Positions 39,457 through 45,098 of a stretch of DNA of 45,098 nt are shown here, piece after piece. The notes beneath the pieces were generated by a model. The model saw only the letters and a program-made list of their open reading frames with translations. It was not told the DNA's origin and made no database searches. Within the stretch, counting starts at the first letter, position 1, and each line of letters starts with the position of its first letter. The translations under genes and the position numbers were made by a program. The stretch comes from CBDVBD01 sp965372135. Lineage in GTDB: Bacteria > Electryoneota > RPQS01 > CBDVBD01. The stretch spans positions 1 to 45,098 of the forward strand of contig CBDVBD010000005.1 of NCBI GenBank assembly GCA_965372135.1. The letters run 5' to 3'.

Positions 39457-40743
39457 TTAGTTTTTCACTTTAATATTAGCATCCCCAGCCCAAATACCAA
39501 TACAACCACGTTTTTGCCCATCACTAAATACAATATCATCTACACCATCGCCAGTAACATCAGCACAAAACGTATGATGTTTACCTCTCAGACGCTCTGA
39601 CGACATAAAGCTTTTCCATTGTAGATCCGGCACACCATCCATATTTTGACTGCCCAAATATACCAAGATTTGCCCCATATAATCAAACAGCCCGTGAAAT
39701 CCAGCAATTATGTCATCACAACCATCATTGTTAATATCGCCGACTGCTTTCACCTCCATTGTCCATTCAGAAGCACTTGTTGTCCCTCTTTCTAAACTCA
39801 GATCAGATTGAGTGTCTAAATCATTAATACCAAAATAAATCATTGGTTCACAGTTTCTGCCCGCAAACATTACCAGGTCTGTAAATGAGTCACCATTGAA
39901 ATCACCTGCAAGTGTTGAGGAACCCGTGACTTGAATTCCTGCTTCAACAACCAAATCCGGTGCAGAATCTAAGTGCTCTCCACCCCAAAATACTAAATAT
40001 GCGGAATGGAATGTATCATCTTCTTGCCGGTAGTTTCCATATAAAGCAAGATCTTCGATTTCATCGTTATTAAAATCCATATTCCCGACAATATTATAGC
40101 CTAAACTAAAATCGTCTCCGGTGCTTTCAAATTCCCAATCCGGATTTTTATCCATTGGATCACCACCGAAAAACAGTTTGACCTTGTGCTTCGATCCTAT
40201 ACTCCTAAAAATAAATACAGCTATATCATCATACCCATCGTTATTGACATCACCAACCCCTTTGAGATTAAATCCAAATCTACCATCGGCATACCCTGTC
40301 AGTGTGAAATCCGGAATGGTGTCAAATTTTACACCACTGTAGTAAACATGTAATTTATTAACCTTGTATTCATCGCAACTTCCATATGAGCACAGAATCG
40401 CAAAATCATCCCATCCATCTCCATTTATATCTCCGACATTACCAATACTCCAGATGTAAAAACTATCAGATGGGGGAATGCTAAATATCAAACTTGGAGT
40501 ATCAGAAGGCGGATTACCGCCCAGGAAAACTTCCACATGATTATGGGGTAGATATTTCGTAGCTGCAAAATCTTCAATCCCATCATGATTTATATCACCA
40601 AGATTCGCAATTGAGTTGCCGAACGCTGCACCTCGTTCTCCACACTTACGCCAGATTTGGTCTAGTTCTTGAGATTGGACGCTTCCGATTTGCACCAATA
40701 GCAATATTATTAATGATACCCTAATTACAGCTCTTACTGACAT
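39457..40743 (-). CDS. Secreted FG-GAP repeat (beta-propeller) protein
   Basis: A 428-residue protein with a signal peptide ending near VQSQ and about seven FG-GAP/integrin-alpha-like repeats. Calcium-binding loops are visible as DINHDGIEDF, DINGDGWDDF, DVNNDGYDDI, DFNNDEIEDL, DFNGDSFTDL, DINNDGCDDI and DVTGDGVDDI. One seven-bladed propeller is expected, with no catalytic domain. It has no FlgD-like sorting tail. It follows the large surface protein gene across a repeat-bearing 90-base gap, so co-transcription is possible. Confidence 0.9.
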   Translation of the reverse strand: MSVRAVIRVSLIILLLVQIGSVQSQELDQIWRKCGERGAAFGNSIANLGDINHDGIEDFAATKYLPHNHVEVFLGGNPPSDTPSLIFSIPPSDSFYIWSIGNVGDINGDGWDDFAILCSYGSCDEYKVNKLHVYYSGVKFDTIPDFTLTGYADGRFGFNLKGVGDVNNDGYDDIAVFIFRSIGSKHKVKLFFGGDPMDKNPDWEFESTGDDFSLGYNIVGNMDFNNDEIEDLALYGNYRQEDDTFHSAYLVFWGGEHLDSAPDLVVEAGIQVTGSSTLAGDFNGDSFTDLVMFAGRNCEPMIYFGINDLDTQSDLSLERGTTSASEWTMEVKAVGDINNDGCDDIIAGFHGLFDYMGQILVYLGSQNMDGVPDLQWKSFMSSERLRGKHHTFCADVTGDGVDDIVFSDGQKRGCIGIWAGDANIKVKN

Positions 40744-40770
40744 TTGCAGTCCATATACAATTGTTGATTG

Positions 40771-40827
40771 TCAGGATCGCAGGAACTTGATGTACAAAGG
40801 GCGCGATAAATCAGCCCCTACGCGAGG
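40771..40827 (-). repeat. Two REP-like elements between the surface protein genes
   Basis: 40799-40827 carries the GTAGGGGC-type hairpin, with its head 13 bases after the stop of the upstream gene. 40771-40796 is a decayed relative of the TCAGGATC element in which the head reads GTAC. Confidence 0.65.
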
Positions 40828-40833
40828 ATATAA

Positions 40834-43650
40834 TTACCTGATTACTACAAATTTACCGACTTTGATGTCGCCTTCGTTTCCGGAGGTGCGGTCCTCCACG
40901 CTGAAAAGATAGATGCCCGCCACAATTTGCTGCAGATTGCGGTTGTTTAGGTCCCAGCTTTCGGAGTATTCGCTGACCCAACCGATGTTGCGGTCCCCGT
41001 CGATGTTGTGCGGGATGATTTGCACCAGATCGCCGGCAATAGTAAAGACACGAATCAGACACTGGCGGGGCAGGTTGATAAATTCCAATCGCCGGTCAGT
41101 CTGGGGAAAGAAATCCACGGTACCATCATCCTGATTCTCCCAGCGCAATCCGTTGGCATAGGAACGGGTGTAGTCCATGTAGGCACGGTAGGGGTTGGGC
41201 ACTACCCGCACCGGTAGATCGGGGCTTCCCGACGGTGCGATATAGACGGCATTTGCGGATTGAGCGGTAGATAGCGGCTCGGTGCCGGTGCGGGGATCGC
41301 CGAAGTCGTACGCCACGATGCTGTACCATCGCGGGAACAGCGGTGACACGTTTGGGAACACTACTTCATAGGTGGACTCGTCCACAATGATTTCAGCAAA
41401 TCCGGTGTTGTTGCCGTAGGGTCGGCGCTGATAGGTAACGTCTTCAATCACGGTGTCGGGATCAGCGTATCCGGGACCGGATCCGGGAGGACGGGGATCG
41501 GGGAACGATACCAGGGAATCGAGGGGGCTCATATAGGCGTAGTCAACCCGGTCATAATCCGCCACCAGGGAGTAGTATTCCTCCAGGTTAGCATTGGCGA
41601 CATAGATTCGATATCCTTCGAAATCCTGCACTCGGGAAAAGGGGTCTTGGTAGGTGGGATCTTCGCTGGGGCATTTAGACCAGCGAATCACCACTTCCCC
41701 TTCCCGGACTTCATAGCCCAAGCCGCCCACATTTTCGGTATTGAGGTAAGGGTGCTGCAGTGCCGGGATTGGCGGGGGCGGGGGTCCAGTGAAATCGGGG
41801 ATGCCATCACCTTGATCCAATACCCCATTGCCCGCCATCCAGCCCATATCCCACCGTCCGTAATCCCTGACCATTTGGGGGATCTCCGCACCGATCAAAT
41901 ACATGCTGTCGGGGATGATGGCGTCTTCGGGGTCCTGTAACCGACCATCCTGTTCAGACCCGTCTGCATCGGGACCGGTGTACCAACCCATGGGCATCTC
42001 CCACGTTGTGCCTTGAAAATACACCACGTAAACGCTGTCCGAACCAGGCGGCAATTGGTAATATATCTGGTCGTATCCCACGTCTTCCCCATACCAACCA
42101 TCACCGTCGGTATCCACCATCGGATTGTCATAGACCCGCGCTGCCCAGGCGGCATTATAGCGCAGGTCGGCGAAATTGAATTTACCGGGATCGATTTCCT
42201 CGTTGGATATTTGGGGATTGTTGAAATCGTGGAAATTTTCGGCGGCAACGTACGCCACCGTCATGTTGAATTTTTCCCCGGGATTCAAGCGATATATCCG
42301 ACGCCCGGATTCGTCGATGTGGTCGAAAACCCCCAAGGGTCCCCAGGATAACAGATAACGTGTGTCGAAGCCGTTGGCGAGGTTTTGCGGGTCATTGGCA
42401 TTGGGGGTTAACCAGGATTGTTCTTCGATGACATTACCGTCGTCATCAAAGAATTGTTGGGGATGGCTGTCGATGTATTCGGGATTATCGACGTACACCT
42501 GGTCGTAATCGAATTCGCGGTTGGACATCACCTGATATTTGCGGACATCACCCATGGGAGTGCCGTAGGTGACCGTCCAGATATAACCGGAACTGTCGGC
42601 ATAGGACTGCCAACCGGGTCCGAAGTCCAGGTCGGGATTCCCGTGGGAAATCCACCAATTGAAGGAGGTTTTCAGACGGGGATTAGGAGCCCGAACCACC
42701 CGAACACCGGTAACATCGGGGGAAGTGAATTCGGATCCGGATGACACTTCGTAAGGACGACCGTCGTTGTCGGCAATCCACGCCATGTTGATAATCACCG
42801 AATCCAACTCGCCGTTGGCACGTTCGAAATAGTAATACCGTTGAAATCCGCAGATGTCGTCTTCGTGCCAGTGGGGCTGCTCGGTTTCCGAACCGACATC
42901 GGCATCGATATACAATCCAACATATACGTTTTTCAGGTAATTGGAAGCGATATTTTCGACCTGGTAGTCAATAAGTATAAAGTCGCGGGCGAAATTTTGG
43001 GACCAGGCGTAGGACTGGCGTTTGATTTTGATTCCCAAGGGGAAATGGGGACCGTCGATCGGGTCGTTATTCACCCAAAATCGTTCACGAAGCGTGTCGG
43101 TGTGTGTGACGATGAAATCCTGTTCGGAGATGGCGTTGGTGTCGCTAACCAGGACACCGAGCCGGTTCCAAAAATTGGGTCGGGTGCTGCGTTCAATGAT
43201 CTCGCCGGCTTCCCCTTCCGCCGGGAAGAATTCATTGACCCGAGGACGCGCCCATCCATCGGTGCCGGTGGAAGTTCGGGGGTATTCATAGCCTTCTTCC
43301 TGTACCAAAGCGCCGATCCACAGCGATCCCTGATAGAGGTACTGCACCCGGGATCCGCCGGGGAATTCGCATTGGGGCGCCCAGGTTCCGGGATATTCCG
43401 GGTCTTCCATCTTGTCTTCGTTTCCCCAGATGGCGTAGTTGCCGAAAAATCCCCAGTTGGTCATGTTGATCCAGATATTACCAGCCCGGTGTACCCGGTT
43501 CTGCACATTGGGATTGGACACCGCCGGGCTGGGTATTGGCTTGACTGGTCCCCGGAGTGGTCCGATATCGGCGAAAGCGCCAGAATAGGTCAATACTACA
43601 CTCACCGCTAATGCGGAAATGGTCTTAACAAGATTCTGTAGTCGGATCAT
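40834..43650 (-). CDS. Large surface protein with FlgD-like C-terminal domain
   Basis: A 938-residue exported protein. The signal peptide ends near GAFA (residue 27). The body shows the WGFFGNYAIWG / QYLYQGSLWIGALV pattern and the SEQDFI pattern seen in giant secreted proteins of FCB candidate phyla. A fibronectin-like part with WSKCPSEDPTYQDPFSRVQDFEGYRIYV follows. The last 110 residues are FlgD/T9SS-type-A-like: VVPNPYRAY, LPRQCLIRVFTIAGDLVQII, VAGIYLFSVE and GKFVVIR. This suggests export through a type IX-like route, or surface anchoring. The function is unknown. Confidence 0.88.
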   Translation of the reverse strand: MIRLQNLVKTISALAVSVVLTYSGAFADIGPLRGPVKPIPSPAVSNPNVQNRVHRAGNIWINMTNWGFFGNYAIWGNEDKMEDPEYPGTWAPQCEFPGGSRVQYLYQGSLWIGALVQEEGYEYPRTSTGTDGWARPRVNEFFPAEGEAGEIIERSTRPNFWNRLGVLVSDTNAISEQDFIVTHTDTLRERFWVNNDPIDGPHFPLGIKIKRQSYAWSQNFARDFILIDYQVENIASNYLKNVYVGLYIDADVGSETEQPHWHEDDICGFQRYYYFERANGELDSVIINMAWIADNDGRPYEVSSGSEFTSPDVTGVRVVRAPNPRLKTSFNWWISHGNPDLDFGPGWQSYADSSGYIWTVTYGTPMGDVRKYQVMSNREFDYDQVYVDNPEYIDSHPQQFFDDDGNVIEEQSWLTPNANDPQNLANGFDTRYLLSWGPLGVFDHIDESGRRIYRLNPGEKFNMTVAYVAAENFHDFNNPQISNEEIDPGKFNFADLRYNAAWAARVYDNPMVDTDGDGWYGEDVGYDQIYYQLPPGSDSVYVVYFQGTTWEMPMGWYTGPDADGSEQDGRLQDPEDAIIPDSMYLIGAEIPQMVRDYGRWDMGWMAGNGVLDQGDGIPDFTGPPPPPIPALQHPYLNTENVGGLGYEVREGEVVIRWSKCPSEDPTYQDPFSRVQDFEGYRIYVANANLEEYYSLVADYDRVDYAYMSPLDSLVSFPDPRPPGSGPGYADPDTVIEDVTYQRRPYGNNTGFAEIIVDESTYEVVFPNVSPLFPRWYSIVAYDFGDPRTGTEPLSTAQSANAVYIAPSGSPDLPVRVVPNPYRAYMDYTRSYANGLRWENQDDGTVDFFPQTDRRLEFINLPRQCLIRVFTIAGDLVQIIPHNIDGDRNIGWVSEYSESWDLNNRNLQQIVAGIYLFSVEDRTSGNEGDIKVGKFVVIR

Positions 43651-43744
43651 GGGATTCCCGTGCTTGTTGTGGTTTCAGGATTTGAAACGGCTTATCGTTT
43701 GCAAGTCAGGACAGGTTATATTCCTTGAAATGGGAGTGCATTAA

Positions 43745-43773
43745 AATATAACTACCGGAAAGGAAAGAGTCAA
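43745..43773 (-). promoter_or_regulatory. Promoter of the large surface protein gene
   Basis: Minus strand TTGACT, 17 bases, TATATT; leader about 90 bases. Confidence 0.7.
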
Positions 43774-43858
43774 GTGAATTCCGAGGAAGGAACTCGGTTA
43801 GTAGTACGTTAAATATAGGATGCGGTGGGTTGGGTGAATTGAAAAATCCGGTTTCCGC

Positions 43859-43887
43859 TTGACAATCAATATTTTTCTACGTATCTT
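43859..43887 (+). promoter_or_regulatory. Promoter of kdsC
   Basis: TTGACA, 17 bases, TATCTT, with the start near 43895. Two TCTACGT repeats flank the -10 box. The divergent surface-protein promoter lies about 90 bases away. Confidence 0.65.
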
Positions 43888-43943
43888 TTCTACGTGCAAA
43901 TTTCGTACCTATAGCTGATTTCCTTATAGAATTCCGGATTCCC

Positions 43944-44501
43944 ATGGCAGACGATAGCATGATAACCCCTGAATTAACAGCGAAAATCACCCCGCTCAAG
44001 ATGTTACTGATGGATGTGGACGGGGTGCTAACTGATGGCATGATTATTTGGGATGATCGCGGGGTGCAGTCGAAGGCGTTTAATGTCAAAGACGGGTTCG
44101 GGATTCATGCGCTTAGGCGTTTGGGATTCAAGGTGGGGATTATCACGGGGAAAATCAGCCAGGTGGTGGAACACCGGGCTAAGGAATTAAAGCTGGATGA
44201 GGTACATCAGGGGGAAGTGCGAAAGATTCCGGTGTACGAGGAGATTAAAGCCAAATACGGGTTTTCCGACTCCCAGATCGGGTATGTGGGCGATGATTTG
44301 TTGGATGTGCCGCTGCTTGAGCGTGTAGGATTTTCCGCGGCGCCGGCGGATGCTCAACCGGAAGTCTTGGGGATGGTGGATTTCGTCAGCCGACATCAGG
44401 GAGGCAATGGAGCTGTTCGTGAGGTGATCGAGTTAATTATTAAAGCACAGGGAAAATGGGAGACGTTGTTATTGGATCTGACGACTTGGGAAAGAGACTA
44501 A
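43944..44501 (+). CDS. kdsC: 3-deoxy-D-manno-octulosonate 8-phosphate phosphatase
   Basis: A 185-residue HAD-superfamily C0 phosphatase. It has the nucleophile D24 and D26 in MDVDGVLTDG, the second motif IITG, the lysine in HQGEVRK, and the metal aspartates in VGDDLLD. It releases KDO from KDO-8-phosphate for lipid A core synthesis. It is shorter than many fused forms and complete. It overlaps the kdsD-like gene by about 46 bases in a different frame. Confidence 0.93.
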   Translation: MADDSMITPELTAKITPLKMLLMDVDGVLTDGMIIWDDRGVQSKAFNVKDGFGIHALRRLGFKVGIITGKISQVVEHRAKELKLDEVHQGEVRKIPVYEEIKAKYGFSDSQIGYVGDDLLDVPLLERVGFSAAPADAQPEVLGMVDFVSRHQGGNGAVREVIELIIKAQGKWETLLLDLTTWERD

Positions 44502-45098
44502 GCCGGACACTGGACGATGCTCGCAAGGTGCTGGAAATCGAATCTCGCGCGGTGGGGGCGCTTAAAGACCGATTGGGGGAACCGTTCCAGCAAGCAATAG
44601 AAATATTAGCGAACTGCCTGGGTCGGGTCATCGTGACCGGCATGGGGAAATCGGGATTGATCGGCAGGAAAATCGCCGCTACTTTGTCATCCACCGGCAC
44701 ACCAGCCAATTTCTTACACCCGGCGGAAGGGGTACACGGCGATTTGGGGATGGTGAGCAAGCAGGATGCAGTGATCGTCCTGTCCAAATCGGGCAATACC
44801 GATGAAATCAACATGCTGCTGCCGTTTTTCAAGCTGTTGAACCTGCCGATTATCGGCTTGCTGGGCACAATCCCATCCCCGTTGGCTAAGCGGTGTGATG
44901 TGGTATTGGATGTGTCGGTGGCGGAGGAAGCGTCTCCCGGTAACTTAGCGCCCACCGCCAGTTCGACGGCTACGTTGGCGATGGGAGATGCGATAGCGGT
45001 GGCGTTGTTGAACTACAAAGGTTTTACTCCGGAGGATTTCGCGACGGTACATCCGGGCGGTGTGTTAGGACGGAAGCTGCTGCTGAAGATCGGGGACA
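44456..45098 (+). CDS. kdsD: Arabinose-5-phosphate isomerase (partial, cut by window end)
   Basis: At least 214 codons are visible. The SIS domain shows VIVTGMGKSGLIGRKIAATLSSTGTPANF, HPAEGVHGDLGMV, VLSKSGNTDEI, TASSTATLAMGDAIAVAL and HPGGVLGRKLL, all typical of KdsD/GutQ, which convert ribulose-5-phosphate to arabinose-5-phosphate for KDO. The two CBS domains expected at the C-terminus lie beyond the window. The start was placed at the ATG at 44456 (AGGGAAA upstream), inside the end of kdsC. Confidence 0.9.
   Translation, partial: MGDVVIGSDDLGKRLSRTLDDARKVLEIESRAVGALKDRLGEPFQQAIEILANCLGRVIVTGMGKSGLIGRKIAATLSSTGTPANFLHPAEGVHGDLGMVSKQDAVIVLSKSGNTDEINMLLPFFKLLNLPIIGLLGTIPSPLAKRCDVVLDVSVAEEASPGNLAPTASSTATLAMGDAIAVALLNYKGFTPEDFATVHPGGVLGRKLLLKIGD

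Noticed and set aside
1..45098. tRNA, rRNA or insertion sequences
   Set aside because: None was recognised by eye on either strand; no transposase-like protein is encoded.

Overview
This window comes from a Gram-negative (diderm), anaerobic, probably uncultured bacterium. The kdsC-kdsD pair implies KDO lipopolysaccharide. The very large secreted proteins, with FlgD-like C-termini, beta-helix, PKD and FG-GAP domains, are typical of candidate phyla in the FCB superphylum (Zixibacteria, Marinimicrobia, KSB1, LCP-89 and relatives). That placement is an inference from protein style; there is no rRNA here. Promoters fit the ordinary sigma70 pattern (TTGACA-like, about 17 bp, TATATT), not the Bacteroidetes type.

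Layout. 1-6.8 kb: a duplicated beta-helix secreted protein, a small helical protein, an XRE regulator with a palindrome over its -10 box, a candidate small RNA, a repeat-rich stretch, and a membrane protein paired with a phosphodiester-glycosidase-like secreted protein. 7.0-8.2 kb: a HisC-type aminotransferase with its own promoter. 8.3-32.8 kb: a 24-kb run of minus-strand genes for anaerobic aromatic metabolism. 33-43.7 kb: an acetyltransferase broken by an in-frame TAG, secreted and surface proteins (CapA/PKD, degenerate metallopeptidase, SPOR lipoprotein, FG-GAP propeller, FlgD-tailed protein). 43.9 kb to the end: kdsC and a truncated kdsD.

How the big cluster works. Reading in the direction of transcription it encodes an ATP-dependent benzoyl-CoA reductase of the Azoarcus type (bzdN, O, P, Q), its ferredoxin (bzdM-like) and an NAD(P)H:ferredoxin oxidoreductase (bzdV-like), then a GNAT acetyltransferase with a small partner, a zinc alcohol dehydrogenase resembling 6-hydroxycyclohexenoyl-CoA dehydrogenase, a four-subunit 2-oxoglutarate-type ferredoxin oxidoreductase (supplying reduced ferredoxin), an acyl-CoA dehydrogenase, a second 2-oxoacid oxidoreductase with an FAD/ferredoxin fusion subunit (phenylglyoxylate- or arylpyruvate-like), and a complete tungsten aldehyde oxidoreductase set (aorE, D, C, B, A) with a DUF1848 gene inside it. 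Together they suggest conversion of an aromatic 2-oxoacid or aldehyde towards benzoyl-CoA and its reductive dearomatisation. The CoA ligase, dienoyl-CoA hydratase and ring-opening hydrolase are not in the window.

Structure not explained by genes. Palindromic REP-like elements with a GTAG head occur just after stop codons, in two cases sharing the stop codon itself. A second palindrome family has twin hairpins with complementary loops. Between bzdN and bzdO lies an insert with a zinc-ribbon gene, a hicBA toxin-antitoxin pair and the preserved tail of a second, diverged bzdN.
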